DNA of 64,000 nucleotides from Mesorhizobium sp. M2E.F.Ca.ET.219.01.1.1 (GTDB taxonomy: Bacteria > Pseudomonadota > Alphaproteobacteria > Rhizobiales > Rhizobiaceae): the NCBI RefSeq assembly GCF_004016445.2, contig NZ_SADT02000002.1, forward strand, positions 496,001 through 560,000, in the 5' to 3' direction. Shown here one piece after another: positions 18,400-26,793 of the stretch. A program made the position numbers and the translations under genes. Each line of letters opens with the position of its first letter. Positions within the stretch are counted from its first letter, which is position 1. The notes below the pieces were generated by a model that was not told the origin of the DNA, did no database searches, and saw only the letters and a program-made list of their open reading frames with translations.

Positions 18400-19192
18400 C
18401 GACGAGGCCATGCTGGGCGTTTTCGAGCGACTGGCGCTGGAAGCGGGGCGCGAGGTCATGCGCGTCTTCCACGAAGGCTGCGCCGTCGACAGCAAGGCCG
18501 ACTCCTCGCCGGTGACGGAAGCCGATCGCGAAAGCGAGAAGATCATTCTCGCCGGCCTGCGAGCCGCCTATCCGGATATCCATTGCGTGGCCGAGGAAGA
18601 GGTGGCAGCCGGCATCGCCACGCCCGACCTCGAAGGCGCCTTCTTCCTGATCGATCCGCTCGACGGCACCAAGGAATTCGTCAACCGGCGCACCGACTTC
18701 ACCGTCAACATCGCGCTGGTGCGCCATGGCGTGCCGGAAGTCGGCGTTGTCTACGCGCCGTGCACTGGGCGCTTCTTCAGCGGACGGCCTGGCAGGGCCG
18801 AGGCGCTGGAGGTCGATGCCGATTATCGCATTGCTGGCCGCCGGCCGATTAGCGTGCGGGAAGGGGGCAGCCCGCTCGCCGTCGTCGCCAGCCGCTCGCA
18901 CAACACGCCTGAAACCGACGCCTTCATCCGCGACCTCGGCGCAGCTGAGATCGTCTCGGTCGGCTCGTCGCTGAAATTCTGCCTGCTCGCCGCGGCAGAG
19001 GCGGACATCTATCCGCGCTTCGGCCGCACGATGGAATGGGACACGGCGGCGGGCGACGCGGTGCTGCGCGCCGCGGGCGGCATGACCCGCACGCTGGACG
19101 GCCTGCCGCTCGTCTACGGCAAGCGCAACCAGGCCAGCGACAGCGATTTCGCCAACCCGCATTTCATTGCGACGGGGAAGGGGGCGGCTTAA
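18377..19192 (+). CDS. cysQ: 3'(2'),5'-bisphosphate nucleotidase
   Basis: Removes the 3'-phosphate of PAP, the by-product of sulfotransferases and PAPS reductase, preventing inhibition. An inositol monophosphatase-fold enzyme of about 271 residues. Metal-binding motifs are [27 protein letters not shown] and [17 protein letters not shown], in the right order and spacing. The ATG at 18377 (or 18383) lies inside the end of cysNC, so the two are translationally coupled. The cysD-cysNC-cysQ set is therefore a PAPS making and recycling operon. Confidence 0.95.
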   Translation: MTMAAVSDDEAMLGVFERLALEAGREVMRVFHEGCAVDSKADSSPVTEADRESEKIILAGLRAAYPDIHCVAEEEVAAGIATPDLEGAFFLIDPLDGTKEFVNRRTDFTVNIALVRHGVPEVGVVYAPCTGRFFSGRPGRAEALEVDADYRIAGRRPISVREGGSPLAVVASRSHNTPETDAFIRDLGAAEIVSVGSSLKFCLLAAAEADIYPRFGRTMEWDTAAGDAVLRAAGGMTRTLDGLPLVYGKRNQASDSDFANPHFIATGKGAA

Positions 19193-19224
19193 AGCATTAG
19201 CGATTGGCGCCGCCAGTTGTCGCG

Positions 19225-19384
19225 TCGTCATCCTAGGGCGGAGCAAGGAGCGAAGCGACGCGCGCAGACCCTAGGATCCATGCCGTTACGCTAAAGCATT
19301 GCAGCGGTTACAGAATTCTGCACCGTTGTGCTCCACGCTTCAGGTCACGGCATGGATCCTCGGGTCAAGCCCGAGGATGACGAA
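19225..19384. repeat. Dispersed long inverted repeat, copy 1
   Basis: A sequence of about 160 bases whose two ends are complementary: TCGTCATCCTAGG... at the left, ...CCGAGGATGACGA at the right, with an inner pair CCTAGGATCCATGCCGT and ACGGCATGGATCCTCGG. A second diverged copy lies at 36294-36479. Both are between genes. It contains no coding capacity and resembles a non-autonomous palindromic element. Here it sits between convergent cysQ and the aminotransferase gene. Confidence 0.85.
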
Positions 19385-19392
19385 GGTGCCGT

Positions 19393-20562
19393 TCAAGCCG
19401 CCGCGACATGCGCCGAGTTCGAGCCGATGTAGTTGCGGATCGTCTCGATGATGCGGTCCTGGTCGGCTTCGCTGAGATAGGCGTGCATCGGCAGGCAGAG
19501 GATCTGCTTCGGCAGCGTTTCAGAGACGGCAAGGCCGGTGGGCGTGCGCGGATAGTCCTTGTAGGCCACCTGCTCATGCAGCGGCTTCACATAGTAGATC
19601 ACCGACGGGATGCCCTTTTCGCCGAGATGCGCTTTCAGCCCGTCGCGCTTCGGGGTCTCGATCGCGTACTGCGCCCAAGCCGAGCGGCTGTGGCCCAGGT
19701 TGCGCGACGCCTTGACGATGTCGCCGAGACCCTTGGCGTAACGGTCCGCCACGACTTGCCGCGCCACCATCTCATCCTCGAGGATGGCGAGCTTCTCGAT
19801 CAGGATCGCCGCCTGCAGCGTGTCGAGGCGCGAGTTGATGCCGATGCGGACATTGTCGTATTGCGTCTCGCCCTTGCCGTGGAAGGCAAAGGACCGCAGC
19901 TTGTCGGCCAGCGCGCCGTCATTGGTGAACATGGCGCCGCCGTCGCCGTAGCAGCCAAGGGGCTTGGCCGGATAAAAACTGGTCGAGCCGACATGGCCGA
20001 AGGCGCCGCACATTTTGGCGTCGGCGGAACCGCCGATCGCCTGGACGTCGGCCGAACCGCCCATTGACTGCGCGGCGTCCTCGATCACAAGGAGGTTCTC
20101 GCGCTTGGCAATCGCCATGATCGCGTCGTAGTCGGCGGCGAGCCCGAACAGGTCGACCGGGATGATCGCCTTCGGCTTCAGCCGTCCTTCCTTCTTGATC
20201 ATCTCGATCGCCGCCTCGAGGCTGGCGATGTCGATATTGTAGGTGCTTTGATCGACATCCACGAATACCGGCTCGGCCTTGGCCAGCGCCACGACTTCGG
20301 CCGTGGCGGCGAAGGTGAAGCTCGGCACGAACACCGCGTCGCCCGGGCCGATGCCGGCGGCAAACAGCGGCAAAAGCAGCGCGTCGGTGCCGTTGGCGCA
20401 GGCGACCACATGCTTGACGCCGATATAGGCCGCGAGCTTGTTCTCGAATTCGGTGACCTGCGGGCCGAGGATATAGCGGCCGTCCTCGACCACACGGTCG
20501 ATCGCGGCCTTCAGCCGGTCGTGGATTCGTTCGCGCTGCGCGCCTAGATCGATGAACTGCAT
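19393..20562 (-). CDS. DegT/DnrJ/EryC1/StrS-family sugar aminotransferase
   Basis: A PLP-dependent enzyme of 389 residues that aminates a keto-sugar nucleotide, as expected downstream of a WbpM-type dehydratase. Motifs: MQFIDLGAQ at the N-terminus, ANGTDALLLPL (phosphate binding), PVDLFG, VIEDAAQSMGG, and STSFYPAKPLGCYGDGGA with the PLP Lys200. GINSRLDTLQAAIL and the C-terminal LCLPMHAYLS are typical. Between the active-site Asp and Lys there is a short local duplication, GGSADVQAIGGSADAK, not usual in the family. It is transcribed away from the fructose locus. The amino-sugar it makes is unknown. Confidence 0.9.
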   Translation of the reverse strand: MQFIDLGAQRERIHDRLKAAIDRVVEDGRYILGPQVTEFENKLAAYIGVKHVVACANGTDALLLPLFAAGIGPGDAVFVPSFTFAATAEVVALAKAEPVFVDVDQSTYNIDIASLEAAIEMIKKEGRLKPKAIIPVDLFGLAADYDAIMAIAKRENLLVIEDAAQSMGGSADVQAIGGSADAKMCGAFGHVGSTSFYPAKPLGCYGDGGAMFTNDGALADKLRSFAFHGKGETQYDNVRIGINSRLDTLQAAILIEKLAILEDEMVARQVVADRYAKGLGDIVKASRNLGHSRSAWAQYAIETPKRDGLKAHLGEKGIPSVIYYVKPLHEQVAYKDYPRTPTGLAVSETLPKQILCLPMHAYLSEADQDRIIETIRNYIGSNSAHVAAA

Positions 20563-20811
20563 GTCGGCCTCAAAATGCCAATAAACCGGCCCGCTGGTAT
20601 CAGACTTGGCGCGGCTGAGAAAGCCGGCCGGGTCCGGGGCAAATTGCTTATGTGTCGCAGCCTGTTACCGCTCTTTGCCGGCGCAATGCCCGAAGAAGCC
20701 GGAAAACCGGGCTAAAACGAGCATTTTCAATGGTTTTTATCGCGCCGTTCCCAGCTTTGGAAACATAAAGTGATCGGCTGCGGAGGCCTTTCGGCCAATC
20801 CGGACAACCGC

Positions 20812-21735
20812 TTACGCGATCTCGTGCCGCCAGGGCGGGTTGGCGCCGGCCCGCGAAACCGTCACCGCCGCCGCCCTGGCGCCGAGCTCCAGCGCCTTGC
20901 GGATGGCGTCTTCGGAGAGCTCGCCGATCGCCGCCTTGGTGAGCAGGCCCTGCTCATGCAGCGAGGCCAGGATGCCGGCATTGAAGGTGTCGCCGGCGCC
21001 GACCGTGTCGACCACCTTCACCTTCTGCGGCATGACCGTGACCTTGTGCGCCTTGCTGTAGCCGACGGCGCCTTCGCTGCCATGGGTGACGACGATCAGC
21101 TTCGGCCCGCGATCCAGCCAGTTGCGCACGACATCCTCATGCGAGCCCGCCTCGTCGAACCATTTGAGGTCCTCGTCCGACAGTTTGACGATGTCGGCCA
21201 TCGCCATCATCTCGCGGATGCGTCTGAGATGCTTGGCCTTGTCCGGGATGAAGTTCGGCCGGATGTTGGGGTCGAGCATCATCACGCGGCTTTCGTGCTC
21301 GCGGCGCATGAATTCCTCATAGGCCGAGCCCGCCGGCTCCGAGATCAGGCTGATGGCGCCGAACAGCATCGCCTCGATCTCCGCGCCGAGCTTCGGCAGG
21401 TCCTCGATGGTCAGCATGCGCCCGGCGGTGTTCTCGTCATAGAAAGTGTAGGTCGCCTGGCCGTTGGTGAGCCGCACGAAAGCGAGCGTCGTCGGACGCG
21501 GCGAGGTGTGCGCATAGGTGGAGCTCACCTTGCTGGCGCCGAGCGCGTCGCGGAACTGGCCGCCGAACAGGTCGGAGGAGAGGCCCGAGAAGAAGCCCGC
21601 CGGGGCGCCCAGCCGTCCAAGCGCGATCGCGGAGTTGAACACCGCGCCGCCGACATAGGGCGCGAAGGCGGCTTCGCCTTCCGTCGTGATGCGCGGCAGC
21701 ATGTCGATCAGGGCTTCGCCACAGCAAAGGATCAT
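20812..21735 (-). CDS. frcK: PfkB-family carbohydrate kinase, probable fructokinase
   Basis: A ribokinase-fold kinase of 307 residues. It starts MILCCGEALIDMLP, has the substrate-binding GGAVFNSAIALGRLG (about 29-43), DPNIRPNF, and the catalytic/anion-hole motif DTVGAGDTFNAG (about 250). In this context it would phosphorylate the fructose imported by FrcBCA. The gene is last in a minus-strand operon behind the mutarotase and ROK regulator genes, overlapping the former as ATGA. In Sinorhizobium the kinase gene follows the transporter genes; here it is on the other side of the regulator. The symbol rests on this analogy. Confidence 0.85.
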   Translation of the reverse strand: MILCCGEALIDMLPRITTEGEAAFAPYVGGAVFNSAIALGRLGAPAGFFSGLSSDLFGGQFRDALGASKVSSTYAHTSPRPTTLAFVRLTNGQATYTFYDENTAGRMLTIEDLPKLGAEIEAMLFGAISLISEPAGSAYEEFMRREHESRVMMLDPNIRPNFIPDKAKHLRRIREMMAMADIVKLSDEDLKWFDEAGSHEDVVRNWLDRGPKLIVVTHGSEGAVGYSKAHKVTVMPQKVKVVDTVGAGDTFNAGILASLHEQGLLTKAAIGELSEDAIRKALELGARAAAVTVSRAGANPPWRHEIA

Positions 21736-22178
21736 GTCGTCTTGGTCTCCGGCGGATGGATCACGCCCTTGCGGATGATGATGTTGGCAAAGAGCCTGGG
21801 TTCGCTGGTCGCCACGATCGCGTGCGCGGCCTTGACGCGTGCATAGAAGTCAGGCCCGGCCAGCGCAACCACCTTATGGCCCGGCGCGCGTCTGGCGCAA
21901 ACCGCTTCCATCTCGCGATGCACGGGGTCGGCCAGCGCCGGGTCGCCGTTGACCGAGGCGCGGAACAGCGCTTCCGGCACCGCCTCGTCCACCGGCAGCA
22001 CGCTGAGCACGGCGTCAAGCACCGGGATGATAGGGTGGCCATCCGCGCGGATCAGCCGGCGCGCCTGTTCCTCGGCCGGATAATTGCCGTCGACGATGGC
22101 GATCTCGTCGCCATGGCCCATGGCCCTGAGCGTCGCCAGGAACTGCGGCCCGAGCAGTGAGGGGATGCCGATCAGCAT
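21732..22178 (-). CDS. RbsD/FucU-family sugar mutarotase
   Basis: A 148-residue protein starting MLIGIPSLLGPQFLATLRAMGHGDEI, with DGNYPAEEQ and a final FANIIIRKGV, all typical of FucU/RbsD. These enzymes interconvert sugar anomers or ring forms before phosphorylation. ATG 22178 is chosen; the longer in-frame reading runs back into the ROK gene. It lies between the ROK regulator (2-base gap) and the kinase (4-base overlap), so it should act on the sugar taken up by FrcBCA. Whether this is fructose or another ketose/deoxysugar is not shown by sequence. Confidence 0.88.
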   Translation of the reverse strand: MLIGIPSLLGPQFLATLRAMGHGDEIAIVDGNYPAEEQARRLIRADGHPIIPVLDAVLSVLPVDEAVPEALFRASVNGDPALADPVHREMEAVCARRAPGHKVVALAGPDFYARVKAAHAIVATSEPRLFANIIIRKGVIHPPETKTT

Positions 22179-22180
22179 GG

Positions 22181-23404
22181 TCAGGCGCCCCCGGATGTGT
22201 TCGGCCCGATCAGGAAGCGCTCCGAAAGCGGCAGGCTGGCGCCGCCCAGCGCCCGCGCATGGATGCCGACGGTCCCCTCGCGCACGAAGGGCAGCTTCAG
22301 TCCCTCGGCGTCGATGCCGGAAATGGCTTGCCGGATCGCCTCGACAAGACGGCGCCGCACATCGAGCGGCATCCAGCCGTCGATCACCGCCGCTTCGAAA
22401 TCGATGACGGACGAGGCCGCGACGATGGCATAGGCAAGCGCGCGCGAGGCGCTGACGATCCATTCGTCGAGCTCGGCGCCGATGTCGCCCCATTCCTGCG
22501 GCGAAGTCCATAGATAGGAGCCGTCGATGCCCTTGGCGGAAAGCGCCTTCTCCAGCATCGCGATCGAGGCGACGTCGATGAGCTGCGTCGGCTTGCCGTC
22601 CGGCCCCGGCACCGGCATCGAGCCCAACGCGCCGGCGTTCCCCTTCGGCCCGCTGTAAAGACGGCCGTTGAGAACGATGCCGCCGCCGGCAAAGGCGCCG
22701 ATATAGAAATAGACGAAGTCGCGCGCCGCGCCCGCCTGGCCGAAGACAAGCTCGGCGCCGCAGGCCGAAGTCGCGTCATTCTGCAGGTAGACGGGGAACT
22801 CGCACTGCGCCTGGATGTCGGCGCGTATGTCGCGATGGCGCCATTCCTCCATCACGTCGCGCGGGGCGCCGGCCGTGTCGGCCCAGTTCCACAGTTCGAA
22901 CGGCATGGCGACGCCGAGCCCGGCAATGCGCTTGTCCTGCGCCGGCGTCAGTTCGCCGCGCATAGTCCTGATGCCGGCGGTGACGAACTCGACGGTCTCG
23001 CGCGGCGCGGGATAGCGGTAGGAGTGCTGCAGCATGGCGCGCACATTGCCGAGGAAGTCGATCAGCACCAGCTCGGCGCTGCGGCGACCGATCTTGAGGC
23101 CGATGAAGAAGGCGCCTTCCGGGTTGAGCGCCATCGGGATCGAAGGCTGGCCGATCTTGCCGCGCAGCGGCGCCTGGCGGACCAGCAGCTTGTCTTCCTC
23201 GAGCTCGCGCATGATGACCGACACCGTCTGGGCCGACAGCCCGGTCATGCGCGCGATATCGGATTTGGCCAGGCTGCCGTGCTGGCGCACCAGGGACAGC
23301 ACCAAGCGCTCGTTGTGGTCGCGCATGCCGCTTTGGTTGGTGCCGCGATGCAGCCGGCGCTCCAAAGCCTCGGGCGAACCGTGCCTCGCAATGCCGGTCT
23401 CCAC
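22181..23404 (-). CDS. ROK-family transcriptional regulator
   Basis: A 407-residue regulator. An N-terminal winged helix (about 30-90: RLVLSLVRQHGSLAKSDIARMTGLSAQTVSVIMREL) precedes a ROK sugar-sensing domain with LQNDATSACGAEL and GGGIVLNGRLYSGPKGNAGALG. The zinc-binding CxCGxxGC motif of typical ROK proteins is not present after that segment, and the N-terminal phosphate motif (FIGLKIGRRSAE) is degenerate, so it is a regulator and not a kinase. The GTG start at 23404 has GGAGG just upstream. It diverges from frcB with a 208-base promoter region; repression relieved by sugar is likely. It corresponds to FrcR by position. Confidence 0.88.
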   Translation of the reverse strand: METGIARHGSPEALERRLHRGTNQSGMRDHNERLVLSLVRQHGSLAKSDIARMTGLSAQTVSVIMRELEEDKLLVRQAPLRGKIGQPSIPMALNPEGAFFIGLKIGRRSAELVLIDFLGNVRAMLQHSYRYPAPRETVEFVTAGIRTMRGELTPAQDKRIAGLGVAMPFELWNWADTAGAPRDVMEEWRHRDIRADIQAQCEFPVYLQNDATSACGAELVFGQAGAARDFVYFYIGAFAGGGIVLNGRLYSGPKGNAGALGSMPVPGPDGKPTQLIDVASIAMLEKALSAKGIDGSYLWTSPQEWGDIGAELDEWIVSASRALAYAIVAASSVIDFEAAVIDGWMPLDVRRRLVEAIRQAISGIDAEGLKLPFVREGTVGIHARALGGASLPLSERFLIGPNTSGGA

Positions 23405-23469
23405 CCTGTTCCTCCCGTTTGTTTCCCCGCGATGCTTTTCGTTCAGAATGAGTGAACGACGCAAGAGTG

Positions 23470-23501
23470 TCAATAATAAATAAGAGTGATTTAATTATTG
23501 A
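23470..23501. promoter_or_regulatory. Inverted repeat in the ROK/frcB divergent promoter region, probable operator
   Basis: Arms TCAATAAT (23470-23477) and ATTATTGA (23494-23501) are perfect 8-bp inverted repeats separated by 16 AT-rich bases, in an otherwise GC-rich neighbourhood. A TTGACA hexamer overlaps the right arm (23498-23503) and could be the -35 of frcB, so binding here would block transcription. The adjacent ROK protein is the obvious candidate binder. Confidence 0.55.
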
Positions 23502-23612
23502 CAGCCGTTCTGTCCTGGTGTTTTTTGAGATGTGTCCACGCTGGGAGAAAAGGTGGACGCGCTTGAGGCGCCGGGTGGCCGGCGTCCGCAACAGTTCCAT
23601 TGGGAGGAAATC

Positions 23613-24647
23613 GTGACCAAGAAATCACTGCTGAAGTCTACCGTGTTTGCGGCCGCCGGCTTGGGCCTGATGGCGTTCGCTTCGTCGGCATCGGCCGCCG
23701 GCGTCGGCGCCTGCCTGATCACCAAGACCGACACCAACCCGTTCTTCGTCAAGATGAAGGAAGGCGCGACCGCCAAAGCCAAGGAGCTTGGCGTCGACCT
23801 CAAGACCTATGCCGGCAAGATCGACGGTGACAGCGAAAGCCAGGTGGCGGCGATCGAAAGCTGCATCGCCGACGGCGCCAAGGGCATCCTGATCACCGCG
23901 TCCGACACCAAGGGCATCGTCCCGACGGTAAAGAAGGCGCGCGACGCCGGCCTGCTGGTGATCGCGCTCGACACGCCGCTCGATCCGATCGATGCCGCGG
24001 ACGCCACCTTCGCCACCGACAACCTCGAAGCCGGCAAGCTGATCGGTGCCTGGGCTGCCGCGACGCTCGGCGACAAGGCCAAGGACGCCAAGATCGGCTT
24101 CCTCGACCTCACCCCCTCGCAGCCGACCGTCGACGTTCTGCGCGACCAGGGCTTCATGATGGGTTACGGCATCGACGTGAAGGACCCCAACAAGATCGGC
24201 GATGAGGACGATCCGCGCATCGTTGGCCATGACGTCACCAACGGCAACGAGGAAGGCGGCCGCAAGGCGATGGAGAACCTTCTCCAGAAGGACAACACCA
24301 TCAACGTCATCCACACCATCAACGAGCCCGCCGCTGTCGGCGCCTATCAGGCGCTCAAGGCCGTTGGCCTCGAAAAGCAGGTGCTGATCGTTTCGGTCGA
24401 CGGCGGTTGCCCGGGCGTGAAGTCGGTTACCGAAGGCGTGATCGGCGCTACCTCGCAGCAATATCCGCTGCAGATGGCCGCGCTCGGCATCGAGGCCATC
24501 GCCAAATACGCCAAGGACGGCACCAAGCCGAAGCCGACCGAAGGCAAGAACTTCTTCGATACCGGCGTCAACCTCGTGACCGACAAGCCGGCCAATGGCG
24601 TGAAGTCCATCGACACCAAGGAAGGCCTCGCCAAGTGCTGGGGCTGA
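23613..24647 (+). CDS. frcB: Periplasmic sugar-binding protein, fructose type
   Basis: A 344-residue type-1 periplasmic binding protein of the ribose/fructose class. It has a signal peptide ([20 protein letters not shown], cleavage after ASSASA), then [43 protein letters not shown], and [13 protein letters not shown]. The wording closely matches remembered Sinorhizobium FrcB. The GTG at 23613 is chosen as start because GGAGGA lies 5-10 bases upstream and it directly precedes the signal peptide. A strong hairpin follows the stop, which probably helps keep binding-protein mRNA in excess over the permease mRNA. Confidence 0.92.
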   Translation: MTKKSLLKSTVFAAAGLGLMAFASSASAAGVGACLITKTDTNPFFVKMKEGATAKAKELGVDLKTYAGKIDGDSESQVAAIESCIADGAKGILITASDTKGIVPTVKKARDAGLLVIALDTPLDPIDAADATFATDNLEAGKLIGAWAAATLGDKAKDAKIGFLDLTPSQPTVDVLRDQGFMMGYGIDVKDPNKIGDEDDPRIVGHDVTNGNEEGGRKAMENLLQKDNTINVIHTINEPAAVGAYQALKAVGLEKQVLIVSVDGGCPGVKSVTEGVIGATSQQYPLQMAALGIEAIAKYAKDGTKPKPTEGKNFFDTGVNLVTDKPANGVKSIDTKEGLAKCWG

Positions 24648-24671
24648 TGCCCGCCTGAGCGCACAAACCTT

Positions 24672-24698
24672 GCGGCTGGGGGCTTGATCCCCGGCCGC
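24672..24698 (+). terminator. Intercistronic stem-loop after frcB
   Basis: GCGGCTGGGG and CCCCGGCCGC form a 10-bp stem (one G-T wobble) with a 7-base loop. No T-run follows, so it fits an mRNA-stabilising or partial-termination hairpin between binding-protein and permease genes better than a full terminator. Confidence 0.65.
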
Positions 24699-24805
24699 AT
24701 CGGGTGGACGATGCATTTTCGTAAGCGCTGATAAGCCCGGCGAGAGACCGGAATGCGTAAACGCGGCACGGAGCCATGACGAAGTTCCGTGAGACGGGAG
24801 GAGAT

Positions 24806-25870
24806 ATGTCCCAGATCCAGGAATTCGAGAAGGTTCTCTCGGGCAGCGATACCAACGTCGCCGCCTTCGAGGAGCACGGCAAATCGTTTGTGAAGCGCGC
24901 CCAGCATTTCCTGCATTCCACGCCGGCGGCGGTGCCGCTGATCGTGCTGGTGCTGTCGATCATCATTTTCGGCATCGCTATCGGCGGGCGCTTCTTTTCG
25001 TCCTACACGCTGACGCTGATCCTGCAGCAGATCGCCATCGTCGGCATCCTGGGCGCCGCCCAGACGCTGGTCATCCTGACCGCCGGCATCGACCTTTCGA
25101 TCGGCGTCATCATGGTGATCTCGGCTGTGATCATGGGCAACTGTGCCATCACCTACGGCATGCCGACCCTCCTGGCCGTGTTGCTCGGCCTTGCCGCGGG
25201 CGCGGCCTGCGGCCTGCTCAACGGCCTGCTCGTCGCCTATATGAAGCTGCCGCCTTTCATCGTCACGCTCGGCACCTGGAACATCGTCATGGCGACGAAT
25301 TTCATCTATTCGGCCAATGAGACGATCCGCGACGCCGATGTCGACGCCCAGGCGCCGCTGCTGCACTTCTTCGCGCTGAGCTTCAGGGTCGGTTCCGCGG
25401 TGTTGACGGCCGGCGTTATCGCCATGGTCCTGCTGGTCCTGCTGCTTTGGTATGTACTGAACCACACAGCCTGGGGCCGCCACGTCTATGCCGTCGGCGA
25501 CGATCAGGAGGCCGCGAAACTGTCCGGCATCCAGACCAAGAGGGTGCTGGTGACGGTCTACGTCCTTGCCGGGCTGATCGCCGCCTTCGCGGCCTGGGTC
25601 TCGATCGGCCGCAACGGCTCGATCTCGCCGTCCGCCGCGGTCACCGACTACAATCTTCAGGCCATCACCGCGACGGTGATTGGCGGCATCTCGCTCTTCG
25701 GCGGCCGCGGCTCGATCCTCGGCACGCTGTTCGGCGCCATGATCGTCGGCGTCGTCTCGATGGGCCTCAATATGCTGGGCGCCGATCCGCAATGGAAAGT
25801 GTTGCTCACCGGCGTGCTGATCATCGGCGCCGTGGCGGTAGATCAATGGATCAGAAAGGTTTCGGCATAG
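24806..25870 (+). CDS. frcC: Sugar ABC transporter permease
   Basis: A 354-residue inner-membrane permease of the RbsC/FrcC type with about 9-10 hydrophobic segments. Family motifs: TLILQQIAIVGILGAAQTLVIL, AGIDLSIGVIMV, GLLVAYMKLPPFIVTLGT, and GRNGSISPSAAVTDYNLQAI, GGISLFGGRGSILG. The ATG at 24806 is preferred to that at 24776 since GGGAGGAG sits immediately before it. A hydrophilic N-terminal extension of about 45 residues precedes the first membrane segment, as in FrcC. The stop lies 2 bases before frcA. Confidence 0.92.
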   Translation: MSQIQEFEKVLSGSDTNVAAFEEHGKSFVKRAQHFLHSTPAAVPLIVLVLSIIIFGIAIGGRFFSSYTLTLILQQIAIVGILGAAQTLVILTAGIDLSIGVIMVISAVIMGNCAITYGMPTLLAVLLGLAAGAACGLLNGLLVAYMKLPPFIVTLGTWNIVMATNFIYSANETIRDADVDAQAPLLHFFALSFRVGSAVLTAGVIAMVLLVLLLWYVLNHTAWGRHVYAVGDDQEAAKLSGIQTKRVLVTVYVLAGLIAAFAAWVSIGRNGSISPSAAVTDYNLQAITATVIGGISLFGGRGSILGTLFGAMIVGVVSMGLNMLGADPQWKVLLTGVLIIGAVAVDQWIRKVSA

Positions 25871-25872
25871 CC

Positions 25873-26655
25873 ATGACCCAGGACCCAATCCTCACTGCGC
25901 GCGGTCTTACCAAGCGCTATGGCCGCGTCACCGCCCTCGACAATGCCGATTTCGACCTCTATCCGGGCGAAATTCTGGCGGTGATCGGCGACAACGGTGC
26001 CGGCAAATCATCGCTGATCAAGGCGATTTCCGGCGCCGCTGTGCCCGACGAAGGTGAAATCCGGCTTGAAGGCAAGCCCGTTGCCTTCAAGTCGCCGATG
26101 GAGGCACGAGAAGCCGGCATCGAGACCGTCTACCAGAACCTGGCGCTGTCGCCGGCGCTGTCGATCGCCGACAACATGTTTCTCGGTCGCGAGATCCGTA
26201 AGTCCGGCCCACTCGGAAGCTGGTTCCGGATGCTCGATCGTCCAGCGATGGAAAAGCGCGCCCGCGATAAGCTGACCGAGCTCGGGCTGATGACCATCCA
26301 GAACATCAGCCAAGCGGTGGAGACGTTGTCCGGCGGCCAGCGCCAGGGCGTGGCGGTGGCGCGCGCGGCCGCCTTCGGCTCGAAAGTGGTGATCATGGAC
26401 GAGCCGACCGCGGCGCTCGGCGTCAAGGAAAGCCGCCGCGTGCTGGAGCTGATCCTCGACGTCAAGAAGCGCGGGCTGCCGATCGTGCTCATCTCGCACA
26501 ACATGCCGCATGTCTTCGAGGTGGCCGATCGCATCCACATCCACCGGCTCGGGCGCCGGCTCTGCGTCGTCGACCCCAAGCAGATTTCGATGTCGGATGC
26601 CGTCGCGCTGATGACCGGCGCCAAGAAGCCGCCGGAGGATGCACTGGCGGCCTGA
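25873..26655 (+). CDS. frcA: Sugar ABC transporter ATP-binding protein
   Basis: A single-domain ATPase of 260 residues that energises sugar uptake through FrcC. Walker A GDNGAGKSS (about 39-47), signature LSGGQRQGVAVARA, Walker B VVIMDEPTAALG, and the switch His in LISHNMPHVFEVAD. It is half the size of RbsA/MglA-type tandem ATPases, which is the known Frc arrangement. It is the last gene of frcB-frcC-frcA; the kinase is not downstream but on the opposite side of the regulator. Confidence 0.92.
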   Translation: MTQDPILTARGLTKRYGRVTALDNADFDLYPGEILAVIGDNGAGKSSLIKAISGAAVPDEGEIRLEGKPVAFKSPMEAREAGIETVYQNLALSPALSIADNMFLGREIRKSGPLGSWFRMLDRPAMEKRARDKLTELGLMTIQNISQAVETLSGGQRQGVAVARAAAFGSKVVIMDEPTAALGVKESRRVLELILDVKKRGLPIVLISHNMPHVFEVADRIHIHRLGRRLCVVDPKQISMSDAVALMTGAKKPPEDALAA

Positions 26656-26709
26656 TCTCCAGGATAGGTCAATTGCAGCAGGCAGCTGACGGCTCGATCA
26701 CCAAATCGA

Positions 26710-26737
26710 TTGAACGCATGTTGCAATGCGATAGGAT
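26710..26737 (+). promoter_or_regulatory. Possible sigma-70-like promoter before glgP
   Basis: TTGAAC (26710-26715) and TAGGAT (26732-26737) are separated by 16 bases in the 138-base gap between frcA and glgP. The match is modest and other spacings exist nearby, so this is only a candidate. Confidence 0.3.
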
Positions 26738-26793
26738 AGGCTGGGAGGAACGGCGAAAGCCGCTATGATCAGGCCAAATGAACGAGAGGCGAA

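Noticed and set aside
19225..19384. Insertion sequence remnant
   Set aside because: No transposase fragment or target-site duplication could be seen; listed as a dispersed repeat only.
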